Shown here one piece after another: positions 50,562-59,704 of a DNA stretch of 64,000 bases. The notes below the pieces were generated by a model that was not told the DNA's origin, did not search any database, and saw only the letters and a program-made list of their open reading frames with translations. Origin of the DNA: Streptomyces rishiriensis (GTDB lineage: Bacteria; Actinomycetota; Actinomycetes; Streptomycetales; Streptomycetaceae); assembly GCF_030815485.1 (NCBI RefSeq), contig NZ_JAUSWV010000002.1, positions 372,001-436,000 on the forward strand, written 5' to 3'. The position numbers and the translations under genes are program-made. The first letter of the stretch is position 1, and each line of letters starts with the position of its first letter.

Positions 50562-53108
50562 TCAGGTGCGCACGACCAAGTAGAGCCACCCGCCCCACGT
50601 GCTCACGTTGCTGAGGTCCTTCGTGGAGCGCTCGTACTTGGAGCGGATGCGGAACTTCTGGTTGAGCGCGTTGGTGAGGCTGAGCTGCGCCTTCGCGCTG
50701 CCCGTCGACGACAGTGCGTAGCAGCCCGACGTGGTGAGCGTGTGCCAGGCGCCGCTGTAGTACCGCTGGACCTCGAAGCGCTCGCACTGGCCGGCTTTGT
50801 TGGGCGTGACGGTCGCGGTCACCGTGGGCTTCACCGTCTTGTGGAAGACGCGGTAGGTGATCCCGCTGTACGTGGTGCTCGTGTAGTAGCCGCCGAGCGC
50901 CGTCGCGATCTTCACGTAGCCGTTGACGGCGCGGGTGGCCGTCGCGGGGGCGTAGCGGTAGTCGCCCGCGAAGGACGCGGTGAAAGTGGTGTTGCGGGTG
51001 ACCTTGTAGGTGGTCTTCAGGTTGCCGTAGGCGTCCACGGTGCCCGTTGTGAGCAGGGTCTTCGCCCCGCCGTAGGGCGTGGCGTGGATCGACACCGTGC
51101 GGCCGTTGTATGTGGTGCCCAGGTGCGCGGTGAGGGTGGCCGTCGCGCCGTACGCGTATGAGGGTGCGCTGCTGGTGACGGTCAGGGCGGTCGCCGCGCG
51201 GGACACCTGGACGGTGGCGACCGCGGTGGCCGCCTTGTGGGAGGCGTCACCCGGGTAGGTGACCGTGTAGGTGTTGGCGCCGCCGATGTCGGGGGTGTCC
51301 TTCACCGTGATGGTGCCGTCGGCGGCCACCGGAGCGGTCCAGGTCACCGGGGTGCTGTGGGCGGCGTCCTTGCGGGAGACGGTGACCGTCCGGCCGGCGG
51401 CGTACGGGCCGTCACCGAGCTTGCCGCCGAAGGACAGGGCCGCCCCTCGGACTGCGGTCGCCGGGGCGCTCAGCGTCAGCGCCGGGGCGTACGGGGCGAC
51501 CACGAGGCTCATGCCGCTCTCGGACGGCTGGTGGGTGGCGTCCCCGGCGTACGTGAAGACGTACATGAACGAGCCGGCGACGCCCGGGGCATCGGCGACG
51601 GTGAACCCGAGGGTGGCCGGGTCCACGGGTACGGATCCCAGCGGCACGGTCTGCTGGGTGGTCTCGTCGCGCCGGGCCACCTGGACGGTGGTGCCCTGCG
51701 GGAAGGTGCCCAGCCCCAGTTGGGCCATGAGGCGGCCGGTGAGGACGACCGAGCCCGGGTTCGCCGAGGTGATGTCGGTGCCCACGACGTCGGTCGGCAG
51801 CTTCGCCACGTGCACGACCAGTGAGGCCGCCGCGGGGCGGTGGGTGGCGTCACCGGCGTACGCCACCTGGTAGGTGTATGCGCCCTCGTCCGGCCGGAGG
51901 TCGGTGAACGTGAACGTGCCGTCCGCGCCGAGTGTCGTGTCGGGCAGGGCGGTGCCGTCGCGGGTGACCTTCAGCGCGGCGCCGGCCGGCAGGAGGCCGC
52001 GGGAGCTCAGCGAGCCACTGACCGTGTACCGCTCGGTCGGCACCGCGTACTGCGGGTGGCGCAGGGCGAGTTCGCTGTCCGTCAGCTTCGCGGCGCCCAG
52101 CACGTTCAGGCTGTAGGCGCCCGAGGAGTCCTTGGTGACGGCGTAGAGGGTCGTGCCGTCGGCGCCCCACTCCAGGCCGTCCGGGACGACCGTGCCGGAG
52201 GGCAAGGTGAAGTGGTTCTCGGCGAGGGTGTTCGTGCCGGCGTAGAGGTAGAGGCCGGAGGCGCCAGCGACGGCGACCGTGCCGTCGGTGTCGACGACCA
52301 CTGAGCCAGGCGCGGAACCGGAGCCGCCGGTGAAGTACGCGGCGGGGTCTGCGGACGCGAGGTCCGTGCTGCGGTACGCCCTCAGGGCGAGCTGCTGCGG
52401 GGCGGCCAGCAGCACCCGCGTGCCGTCGCCGGTGACGGCGAGCCCGGTTGCCGTGCCGCCGTGGACCAGGGTGTCCGCCTTGACCGACGCCGTGCCCGAA
52501 GCGACGCCGAAGGTCGCCACGTGACTGAGGTTGCCCTGCGGTTCCTCGGCCGCTATCACCTCGCCGCCCGTGGCGAGCAGTGGTGCGGTCGTCCACTGCG
52601 ACAGGGCAGGCTGGGGGATCGCTGCCGGCGCGGGCGCGGACGGGTCGACCGAGCCGATGCCGCCCTTGCCGTCGGCTGTGTAGCCGTACCAGACGCGGCC
52701 GCCCGCCACCGCGACGGAGACCGGGGAGCTGCCCGCGCCGGTGGACCAGCGGGCGGTCTCGGTGAGTGTCGCGGTGTCGATCGCCGCGATCGCGCCGCCG
52801 TCCGCCAGCGCCGCGTACAGCGTGCCGCCGTCGGGCGACAGCGCCAGACCGGTGGCGCCCTGCTCCCCCGCGACGGTGGTGATCGGGGTGCCGGACAGAT
52901 CGGTCACCACGATGCCGGTCGAGCCGGCGCCCTGGCTGACGAAGACGTGCTGGTGGGCGGGGTCGACCACCAGGTGCGCGTAACCGGACAACGGCAGTGC
53001 GGCCGTGTCGTCGGCGTATACCGCGGAGCCGGCCAGTCCGACGCTGGCGGTGGTCAGGCCGGCCACGAGCGTGAGGGTCGCGACCAGGGAGACCTGTTTG
53101 AGGCGCAT
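50562..53108 (-). CDS. Secreted beta-propeller protein with Ig-like repeats
   Basis: An 848-residue exported protein. The ATG at 53108 follows CAGGAG, with a signal peptide (VSLVATLTLVAGLTTASVGL, cleavage near YA/DDTA). Residues about 40-360 look like YncE/lactonase-type propeller repeats (GAGSTGIVVTDLSGTPITTV; ATGLALSPDGGTLYAALADG; TATLTETARWSTGAG). Residues about 375-760 are four Ig-like units sharing a YAGDATHRPA-type motif (YAGDATHRPAAAS, YAGDATHQPSESG, YPGDASHKAATAV, FAGDYRYAPATAT). A C-terminal domain with two Cys (GQCERFEV; SGCYALS) completes it. Probably binds or adheres outside the cell; no enzyme motif seen. Confidence 0.85.
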   Translation of the reverse strand: MRLKQVSLVATLTLVAGLTTASVGLAGSAVYADDTAALPLSGYAHLVVDPAHQHVFVSQGAGSTGIVVTDLSGTPITTVAGEQGATGLALSPDGGTLYAALADGGAIAAIDTATLTETARWSTGAGSSPVSVAVAGGRVWYGYTADGKGGIGSVDPSAPAPAAIPQPALSQWTTAPLLATGGEVIAAEEPQGNLSHVATFGVASGTASVKADTLVHGGTATGLAVTGDGTRVLLAAPQQLALRAYRSTDLASADPAAYFTGGSGSAPGSVVVDTDGTVAVAGASGLYLYAGTNTLAENHFTLPSGTVVPDGLEWGADGTTLYAVTKDSSGAYSLNVLGAAKLTDSELALRHPQYAVPTERYTVSGSLSSRGLLPAGAALKVTRDGTALPDTTLGADGTFTFTDLRPDEGAYTYQVAYAGDATHRPAAASLVVHVAKLPTDVVGTDITSANPGSVVLTGRLMAQLGLGTFPQGTTVQVARRDETTQQTVPLGSVPVDPATLGFTVADAPGVAGSFMYVFTYAGDATHQPSESGMSLVVAPYAPALTLSAPATAVRGAALSFGGKLGDGPYAAGRTVTVSRKDAAHSTPVTWTAPVAADGTITVKDTPDIGGANTYTVTYPGDASHKAATAVATVQVSRAATALTVTSSAPSYAYGATATLTAHLGTTYNGRTVSIHATPYGGAKTLLTTGTVDAYGNLKTTYKVTRNTTFTASFAGDYRYAPATATRAVNGYVKIATALGGYYTSTTYSGITYRVFHKTVKPTVTATVTPNKAGQCERFEVQRYYSGAWHTLTTSGCYALSSTGSAKAQLSLTNALNQKFRIRSKYERSTKDLSNVSTWGGWLYLVVRT

Positions 53109-53515
53109 GAGGCTCCTGTGAGAAAAAGGGAACAAGCAGCGGGACGATATCCCGCCGACCCGACACACCCGGAAGCAGGGGCCCACTGCGGGCGGGCAGT
53201 CCGCGGCGACTTCCGCCGGGGCGCCGGTGCCGCGGTGGCTTCCGCCGAGCGTCGACCCGCCGGCGCCGCCCTCTGCCGGGCTCACCAACGGCCGTCGGGA
53301 CAGGCGGCCCGCTTCGTGCGCTCCCCCTCGTTCGGCCCGAGCCCTGGCCGAACCCGGATGCACCCTGGCCTAACCTTGGCGAATCGGCCCTGGCCTGGGG
53401 CGGTGTGCCGTTCGGGGCCGGGAGCTGCTCTGGCCTTCTCCGCCACCACAAATCAGTCAGGTGAACCCTGGGAAGAACCCTTTGACATCGGGCCCCGGAT
53501 CGCTCCCCCGCCCTC
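53109..53515. other. Intergenic region between two minus-strand genes
   Basis: About 400 bases without a supported gene. Must contain the promoter of the propeller/Ig gene. Confidence 0.4.
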
Positions 53516-54673
53516 TCAAGGGTTTCGGTGATAAGCCTTGTTGGCAATGCGCCAGCGGCCGTCGTCGTGGACCAGCAGGAAGATGTCGGTGAAGGTGTCC
53601 GCGCCGTGCCAGAGCGTCATGGTTGCGGTCGCGATCGTGCCGTGGACGTCTATGGCGTCGATTCGGCGGGAGCGGGTCGGTTCGTCCGGGGCCGGCTGGC
53701 CGTGGAAGAGAGCGCAGTATTCGTCCAGGCACCACGAGACGAATGCGCCGTCCCGTATTCCCTCGATATGGGCAGTGGGCAGGAACGCGTCGCGGAAGTG
53801 GGAGGCGTCGCCAGTGGCGTGTCCGCGGATATAGGCACGAAGTGGTTCGAGCACGATGTCTTCCACGGCGGGGACCCTGGCGGCAACGGCGATGTCTGCC
53901 TCGGGGTCCGAAGGGGCGTCGGCCAGGCCGGCTGCGCTGCGCAGGGGCGTGTTTGAGGCGGCGGCCAGCAGCGCCATGTCCTTGGCCAGCGCACCGATCG
54001 TGAACTCGGCCGTGACAGCGCCCGGTTCGTCGTCGAGGAAGGTTCGCTTGCGGGCGACGAACCCGCCGAGCTGGCCCAGTTCGAGGACGTCCAGCACCTG
54101 GCCACGGGGCAGGCCCAGGGCGTCGGCCTGCCGCAGTGAGTCGCGCAGCGCGAGGACGGCGCCGACGAGGCTGTTGTTGGCGATCAGCTTGAGCGCGGCG
54201 GCCGTGGCGGCGTCGTTGATGCGCCGCACGGTGCCAAGCGTTTCCAGAACCGGCCGTGCTCGGTCGAGCGCGTCTTGGTCGGCGGCGGCGAGGATCTGCA
54301 GGGTGCCGGCGGCGGCAGCCGGCACGGATCCGAGCAGGGGCGCGTGGACGTAGGACTGGCCGAGTTGCCGGGCCAGCTCCGACGCTTCGGCGGGGGCGAT
54401 GGTGCTGACGTTCAGCACCATCGCGTCCGTTCGCAGCGAGTCACGGACCTGGTCGACGACCTGTTGGCAGGCCGGGCCGTCGAACAACGCAAGAAGTACG
54501 AGGTCGGCCCTCGCCACGGCGTCGTTCGGGTCGCCGGTCGTCTCGACAGCGCTTGCAGTGTGCCCGGAGCGTGTCCAACCGACGACATCCCAATGATGGC
54601 CGGCGAGTCGTGTCGCGATTGCGGCGCCCATGCGACCCAAGCCGAGGACGGCGATCGTGTGCGGTGCGGTCAT
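53516..54673 (-). CDS. NAD(P)-dependent dehydrogenase (6PGDH-like) fused to NTF2-like domain
   Basis: A 385-residue two-domain protein. Residues 1-265 form a 6-phosphogluconate/beta-hydroxyacid dehydrogenase-like enzyme: HTIAVLGLGRMGAAIATRLA (GxGxMG), VLNVSTIAPAEASELARQL (substrate site Ser/Thr), and AALKLIANNSLVGAVLALRD, where the usual catalytic Lys-N-N motif is K(L/I)xxN. Residues about 275-385 form a lumazine-binding/NTF2-like domain (VEDIVLEPLRAYIRGHATGD; DGRWRIANKAYHRNP). The fusion is unusual. Divergent from a LysR gene that probably regulates it. Confidence 0.85.
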   Translation of the reverse strand: MTAPHTIAVLGLGRMGAAIATRLAGHHWDVVGWTRSGHTASAVETTGDPNDAVARADLVLLALFDGPACQQVVDQVRDSLRTDAMVLNVSTIAPAEASELARQLGQSYVHAPLLGSVPAAAAGTLQILAAADQDALDRARPVLETLGTVRRINDAATAAALKLIANNSLVGAVLALRDSLRQADALGLPRGQVLDVLELGQLGGFVARKRTFLDDEPGAVTAEFTIGALAKDMALLAAASNTPLRSAAGLADAPSDPEADIAVAARVPAVEDIVLEPLRAYIRGHATGDASHFRDAFLPTAHIEGIRDGAFVSWCLDEYCALFHGQPAPDEPTRSRRIDAIDVHGTIATATMTLWHGADTFTDIFLLVHDDGRWRIANKAYHRNP

Positions 54674-54769
54674 GCATCCCAGCGTGGAGGCATCGCGATG
54701 CCTGCGACAAGCGCAGATCCAGCAGGACAGCGATGCGGGATGCGCATATCAACTAGGCATACTTCTCCC

Positions 54770-55723
54770 ATGGAGTTGACCGTGTGGCGGACGTTCGTGA
54801 CGGTGTGCCGGCTCGGGTCGCTGTCGGCGGCGGCCACCGAACTCGGTTACACGCAGTCGGCCGTGTCCCGGCAGATCGCCGGGCTCGAGCGCCAGCTCGG
54901 GGTGCCGCTGGTGCAGCGGCATGCGCGCGGCGTGCGTCCGACGCCTGTCGGCGAGGTGTTCCGGCACCACGCCCTGGTCACGCTCAACGACGCCGACCGC
55001 GCCCTGCGTGCCGTGCGGGACGCTCGTGACGGGTCGCCCAGCCGGCCTCTGGCCGTCGGCGCGACGCCGTCCCTGGCCGCCGGGATCATGCCCGCGGCAA
55101 TCCGCCGCCTGCTGGACGAGGACGCCTCCCTCCGGTGGAGCCTGGTGCCCGGGCTGAGCTCACACCTGCACGACCGCGTGATCGCCGGCGATCTCGACAT
55201 CGCGGTCGTCACCGACGCGCCACCGGGACTGCCCCATGACCCGCGTGTCGAACGGCGGTTCCTGGGGATGGACGACATGGTCGTTGTGCTGCCCATCGAC
55301 CATTCGCGAGCCGGACACGGCCCGGTGCACATCCGGACGCTGGCCGACCAGACCTGGGTCGAGGACAACGACGGCTCGGCAGCCCTGCTGCGCCAGCACG
55401 CCGCCCGCGCCGGAGTCACCGCCCACATCGACCTCACCGCAGCCGATCTCCCCGGCAAGATGGCCCTGGTCGCAACGGGCCACGCCATCGCGCTCATTCC
55501 CGGTGTGCTGACGTGTTCGCTGCGGACCGACCTCACCACTCTGGCTCTCATCGATCCCCCGACCCGGGGCATCTACACGATCACACCGCGTCGCGACCCA
55601 CACCCATCCTCAGCGGCCCTGCTCGACCAGCTCAGGACAGCCTTTGGTCAGGACCGCTTCCAACTCGGGGACACACGGCTCGCCCAGGACGTGCGCGTAG
55701 TTCGCCACCGCCTGCTGGAGTGA
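54770..55723 (+). CDS. LysR-family transcriptional regulator
   Basis: A 317-residue LTTR. N-terminal winged helix at residues 1-60 (MELTVWRTFVTVCRLGSLSAAATELGYTQSAVSRQIAGLERQLGVPLVQR, a textbook LysR motif) and effector domain with RPLAVGATPSLAAGIMPAAI and DLDIAVVTDAPPGLP. The ATG at 54770 is chosen because the motif begins there. The 96-base gap to the divergent dehydrogenase fusion includes an AT-rich segment (CATATCAACTAGGCATAC) that may be the binding site. Confidence 0.92.
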   Translation: MELTVWRTFVTVCRLGSLSAAATELGYTQSAVSRQIAGLERQLGVPLVQRHARGVRPTPVGEVFRHHALVTLNDADRALRAVRDARDGSPSRPLAVGATPSLAAGIMPAAIRRLLDEDASLRWSLVPGLSSHLHDRVIAGDLDIAVVTDAPPGLPHDPRVERRFLGMDDMVVVLPIDHSRAGHGPVHIRTLADQTWVEDNDGSAALLRQHAARAGVTAHIDLTAADLPGKMALVATGHAIALIPGVLTCSLRTDLTTLALIDPPTRGIYTITPRRDPHPSSAALLDQLRTAFGQDRFQLGDTRLAQDVRVVRHRLLE

Positions 55724-55732
55724 GTTCGGCGA

Positions 55733-56731
55733 TCACGAGACCACCGTCAGCACGATCTTGCCTTGGATGTGGCCCTGCGCGGCTCGCGTGTGTGCGCTGC
55801 CCGCCTCGGACAGCGGGTAGGTGCTGTCCACCCCGACCTGGAGCTTGCCCTCGTTGAAGAGGCGCCCGATCTCGGCGAGCTGGGAGCCGTTTGAACGGAC
55901 CTGGATGTTCGAGACTGTGACGCCCAGACTCGCCGTCTCTTGCGGGTCGTACTGCGCGAAGAACACCGGAAGCATGGTGCCGCCGTGCTTGAGCACGCTC
56001 AGGAAGCGTGAACTGTCCGGGCCACCGACGGTGTCGATCACCAGGTCGACACCGCTGACCACGTCCGCGGCCTGCGTCCTGGTGTAGTCGATGAACTCAT
56101 CGGCACCGAGCTCGCGCAGGAACTGCTCGTGCCGTCCCGAGGCCACCGCGATCACGTGTGCCCCCTTCCATTTCGCCAACTGCACCGCGAAGTGGCCCAC
56201 TCCACCGGCGGCCCCGTTGACCAGCACGGTCATCCCGGGCGTGATCGGCACCGGCTGGTGCACCTGGCCGGTGAAAGGAGACGGCACAACGTGGCCGAGA
56301 TCAACCAGGTACTGCCAGGCCGTAAGCACGGCCATCGGCGCCCCAGCCGCCTGCACGTGGTCGATACCGGCCGGCTTGTGAGCCAGGTCCGAAGCCGGCG
56401 CGGCCACGTACTCGGCGTAGGTCCGGCCGTCGAATCCGGGGAACCGCAGCATGCCGAAGACCTCGTCACCGAAGGCGAACCCCAGCACGTCCGGAGCGAC
56501 CGCTTGGACCACACCCGACATGTCCGTGCCGGGAATCAGGGGGAACTCCAACGTCGGCCTCATCTCGGCCGGCATGACCTTCATCCCCTCACGCAGGTAC
56601 CAGTCCGGCGGGTTGATGCCCGCCGCGTGCACCCGGACGAGCACCTCGCCCGGGCCGATCTCGGGAACCGGCACCTCGTCATACTGCAAAACTTCCGGCC
56701 CGCCCGCTTCGTGGAACTGGATCGCCTTCAT
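55733..56731 (-). CDS. Medium-chain dehydrogenase, quinone-oxidoreductase type
   Basis: A 332-residue NADPH-dependent oxidoreductase. N-terminal GroES-like part (MKAIQFHEAGGPEVLQYDEV, PEIGPGEVLVRVHAAGINPP), no structural zinc cysteines, and a Rossmann domain with VLVNGAAGGVGHFAVQLAKW and DLVIDTVGGPDS, which identifies the QOR/zeta-crystallin group. The end is AQGHIQGKIVLTVV, typical of the family. The ATG at 56731 is chosen although the frame is open to 56821. Divergent from a LysR gene, its probable regulator. Confidence 0.92.
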   Translation of the reverse strand: MKAIQFHEAGGPEVLQYDEVPVPEIGPGEVLVRVHAAGINPPDWYLREGMKVMPAEMRPTLEFPLIPGTDMSGVVQAVAPDVLGFAFGDEVFGMLRFPGFDGRTYAEYVAAPASDLAHKPAGIDHVQAAGAPMAVLTAWQYLVDLGHVVPSPFTGQVHQPVPITPGMTVLVNGAAGGVGHFAVQLAKWKGAHVIAVASGRHEQFLRELGADEFIDYTRTQAADVVSGVDLVIDTVGGPDSSRFLSVLKHGGTMLPVFFAQYDPQETASLGVTVSNIQVRSNGSQLAEIGRLFNEGKLQVGVDSTYPLSEAGSAHTRAAQGHIQGKIVLTVVS

Positions 56732-56852
56732 CGCACCTGTCGCTTTCTTGGGGAAGGTTGCTCCTCCAGTCAAGGCCCAGGACCGGTTGGCCGTCCAAGA
56801 CCGGTTCGGCAACCTGATCATTCCGAAACGGCATGACGCGTACGCTGGAAAG

Positions 56853-57728
56853 GTGAACGATCGCGGACAGGACTTGGAACTGCGGCTGGTGCGCTACTTC
56901 ACCGTGGTGGCAATGCACCAGCACTTCGGCCGGGCCGCCGCCGACTTGCACGTGGCCCAGCCGGCGCTGAGCCGCCAGATCCAACGGCTCGAGAAGCATC
57001 TCGGTGCACGACTGCTGGACCGCGTGCCCCAGGGCACCCGGCTCACTCCGGCCGGCCAGAGGTTCCTCCCCCGGGCCCAAGCCCTGCTGCGGGCCGCCCG
57101 CCAGGCCGAGCTGGTCGTGCGTGACCAAGCCGAGACCGAACGAATCGCCATCGGCCACGTCGAAGACCTGGTGATCACCGCCGCCGTACGGGAACTGCGC
57201 CGCCGTTACCCGGACGCCGAGATCGCCACCCGGTACCTGAGCTGCCGCGACGTCGGGGCGCTGTCCGACAAGCGCGTCGACGCCCTGATCGCGCGGGCCC
57301 CGCTGCCGCTCGCCGCCGACGACGTGTTCACCACCCCGCTGTACGAGGAGCCCCGGATGCTCGCGGTCCCGCGCGGCCATCCCTTGGCCGACCGCACGTC
57401 GGTGACCGCGGAAGAACTGGCCGGCGAAGAAGCGGCGCCGTGCGCGTTCGAGACCGCCGACTGGACTTCCTACCGGATCCTCGGGGCCGGCGTACCACCG
57501 ATCGAGAGCTACGAGGACAAGCTCGAACTCGTCGCGAGTGGCAGGGCGATCGCCGTGCTACCGGTCGGCGATCGGCGCAGCTCACTGCGTCCCGACCTCG
57601 TCACCGTCCCGATCGAGGGCGCTCCCCCCAGCCAGGTCGTCCTGGTCAGCCGCAAGGGCGACCCGAATCCGATGATCAGGAATCTCCGGCTGGCGGCCAA
57701 GGCCGTCCTGACCGCCCAGGCAGCCTGA
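56853..57728 (+). CDS. LysR-family transcriptional regulator
   Basis: A 291-residue LTTR. Winged helix near the N-terminus (VRYFTVVAMHQHFGRAAADLHVAQPALSRQIQRLEKHLGARLLDR) and effector domain with LPLAADDVFTTPLYEEPRML and GAGVPPIESYEDKLELVASG. GTG at 56853 with GGAAAG upstream. Divergent from the quinone-oxidoreductase-like gene, with about 120 bases between. Effector unknown. Confidence 0.92.
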   Translation: MNDRGQDLELRLVRYFTVVAMHQHFGRAAADLHVAQPALSRQIQRLEKHLGARLLDRVPQGTRLTPAGQRFLPRAQALLRAARQAELVVRDQAETERIAIGHVEDLVITAAVRELRRRYPDAEIATRYLSCRDVGALSDKRVDALIARAPLPLAADDVFTTPLYEEPRMLAVPRGHPLADRTSVTAEELAGEEAAPCAFETADWTSYRILGAGVPPIESYEDKLELVASGRAIAVLPVGDRRSSLRPDLVTVPIEGAPPSQVVLVSRKGDPNPMIRNLRLAAKAVLTAQAA

Positions 57729-57834
57729 CCGGGCGCCCTCGACCCGCATGACTGCCGGCAAGCCGTGCAGCACTGTGCACTTTCGTCGATGAGACGACGG
57801 AGGTATTCGCCTCGCTGGACTGCGGGAGCTGATC

Positions 57835-58095
57835 ATGACCGAGCGGGACATCCTCCTCAACGAACTCGCGCAGGGCCTGCGCCCGATGTCGGAGGGCATC
57901 GAATGGTTCGACACCCACGGCCCGAAGGAGGCGGCCGAGGTTCTGTTGTTCCTGCGCCATCACTGCGTGCAGCCTCGCGCCGTCACCGAAGACGGGCCTG
58001 AGAGCATCCGACGTGCCGGGCTGCGCCCGACGCACACCCGGCCTGCCCTCGGCGGCGCACGCCGTGCACTCCCCCATCCGCCATGGACGCCCTGA
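57835..58095 (+). pseudogene. DUF5958-type protein, frameshifted
   Basis: Starts normally from ATG 57835 with GGGAGC upstream. MTERDILLNELAQGLRPMSE, GIEWFDTHGPKEAAEVLLFL and ESIRRAGLRPTHT match the N-terminal half of DUF5958. After THT the frame becomes Arg/Pro-rich and stops, and no DUF5958 C-terminus is found downstream. A nearby frame (58084 on) reads LAQWCHVWQTGRQRRKARR and may be another relic. Confidence 0.5.
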
Positions 58096-58443
58096 TGGGC
58101 GAACCCCCCGACGACGCCACCGTCCTGCTGGCCCAGTGGTGCCACGTCTGGCAGACGGGACGGCAGCGGCGCAAGGCCCGGCGAGCTGTACCGGTCGGGT
58201 GCGCAGCACCCGCTTCGCCATGTCGTGTGGGAGGGTGGAAGTGATGGACCAGCCTGGTTCCGTCGCTTTGAGGCTTCGTTGAGCCCTCGTCCCCGCTCCG
58301 AGCGGGCCGGGGCACGCGGATCGTGCCTGCGCGGCTTTGAACGCCGGACTCATGCACGGCCTCCCGGCCGTGTTTCCGGACCTCCTGGCTGCCTGCCAGG
58401 GCTTCCAGGGCTGTCGTCGCCCGCCCCACCACGGGGAGGCCCG

Positions 58444-58860
58444 ATGAAGCCACACGCCGTTCACCTCCAGCTCCACGGCAAGCTCGCCGTCGTGACCCTC
58501 TGCGCCACAAGGCCCGGCGCGGTACGGCGCGACGCAGCTGAACTCGCCGATGCGCTCGCGGCGCTTCCGGAGCGGACTGTCTTTCTCATTCTCGATCTCG
58601 ACCACGCCGACGGACTCGCGGCCGACGGGCTGGTGGCGGTTCTGGAATGGGCCCGTGCACACGCTGTCTTCGTCGCCGTTCTGGACGGGCCGGCCGGGCC
58701 GGGCGCCTTCTCGGCCTGTGGCGTGGCGGCGACAACGGACAGCGGACCGCAGGCCGCCCCCCGGGCATTCCGGCGCGGCATGCAAGAGCGGGACGTCGTC
58801 CACTTGGCCCTGGGCATACGACATGCCCGCCGCGATGCCCATCCCTGCGCGGGCCTGTGA
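58444..58860 (+). CDS. STAS-like/anti-sigma antagonist-type protein
   Basis: A 138-residue protein from ATG 58444 with GGGGAGG upstream. LQLHGKLAVVTLCATRPGAV, VFLILDLDHADGLAADGLVA and FVAVLDGPAGPGAFSACGV match the alternating strand-helix pattern of STAS domains, but the phosphorylatable Ser of the DxSG motif is replaced (DHADG). It is followed by two GAF-ANTAR genes in the same direction. The call is moderate; the fold is inferred from the pattern only. Confidence 0.55.
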   Translation: MKPHAVHLQLHGKLAVVTLCATRPGAVRRDAAELADALAALPERTVFLILDLDHADGLAADGLVAVLEWARAHAVFVAVLDGPAGPGAFSACGVAATTDSGPQAAPRAFRRGMQERDVVHLALGIRHARRDAHPCAGL

Positions 58861-58951
58861 CCTGCCGGGCATCGTGTCCGATGTGTGCGGCGTGGCCAGG
58901 ACGGTGTGGTGAGATGATGGGGAGATGAGCCCTCTCGGGAGGTGAAGCGCC

Positions 58952-59704
58952 GTGGACCCCGTCCCTCCTGACGACGACCGGCCCTGGCCCGGCGCGGCGG
59001 AGGACCAGGGCACTCCGGAGGCGCTCTCGGGTGCGGTGTCGGGTGTGGAGCGCCGGGAAGTGCCGGCTGTGCTGGGCCGAGCCTGCATCGACGCGCTGGA
59101 CATCACCGGCGCTTCCGTCTCCCTCGCCGGGTCGGGTGACGCCCGGGCGCTGTGGTGGTCCTCCGACGAACGGGCCGGCCAGCTGGCCGAGGCCCAGTAC
59201 ACGCTGGGTGACGGACCGTGCCGCACCGCGTTCGAGCAGGCGGCACCGGCGCTGGCCGCGGACCTCACCGGCGGTGAGGATGCCTCGCGATGGCCGGTCT
59301 TTGCCCAACAGGCCGTCGCGCTCGGAGTGAAGGCCGTGTTCTGCCTGCCCCTGGGCGCAAACGGACTCGCCATCGGAACCCTGGACCTCTACCGCGACAC
59401 CCCGGGCCCTCTGTCACAACGGGAGCTGTCCTTCGCGTTCCCCGCAGCGGAAGCGATCACTACGGCGCTGCTCGCGTTGCACGCCCAGGCCGGCACGCAC
59501 CACGGCTGGTCCGCTGAGTGGCTGGACACCATGGAGACCGACCACGAAGAGGTCCACCACGCAACCGGAATGGTCATGGTGCATCTCGGGAGTAGTCCAG
59601 AGGATGCGCTGGCCCGCCTGAGGGCCCACGCCTTCGGACACGGACAGACCGTGACCGAGACTGCTCGCGACGTCATCGCCGGAAGGATCAGGTTCCATGA
59701 TTAG
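58952..59704 (+). CDS. GAF-ANTAR protein
   Basis: A 250-residue protein. Residues about 40-170 form a GAF-type sensor (VLGRACIDALDITGASVSLA; YTLGDGPCRTAFEQAAPALA; FCLPLGANGLAIGTLDLYRD). The C-terminal 55 residues match an ANTAR RNA-binding domain (HHATGMVMVHLGSSPEDALARLRAHAF). ANTAR domains bind paired hairpins in nascent RNA and cause antitermination. GTG at 58952 with GGGAGG upstream. It overlaps the next gene's start by a few bases, so the two are cotranscribed. Confidence 0.88.
   Translation: MDPVPPDDDRPWPGAAEDQGTPEALSGAVSGVERREVPAVLGRACIDALDITGASVSLAGSGDARALWWSSDERAGQLAEAQYTLGDGPCRTAFEQAAPALAADLTGGEDASRWPVFAQQAVALGVKAVFCLPLGANGLAIGTLDLYRDTPGPLSQRELSFAFPAAEAITTALLALHAQAGTHHGWSAEWLDTMETDHEEVHHATGMVMVHLGSSPEDALARLRAHAFGHGQTVTETARDVIAGRIRFHD

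Noticed and set aside
50400..51161. Plus-strand frames opposite the propeller/Ig gene
   Set aside because: Antisense shadows with repetitive Arg/Val/Gly content.
58084..58245. A second small ORF after the DUF5958 relic
   Set aside because: The frame contains one protein-like stretch only, and competing frames run on both strands.
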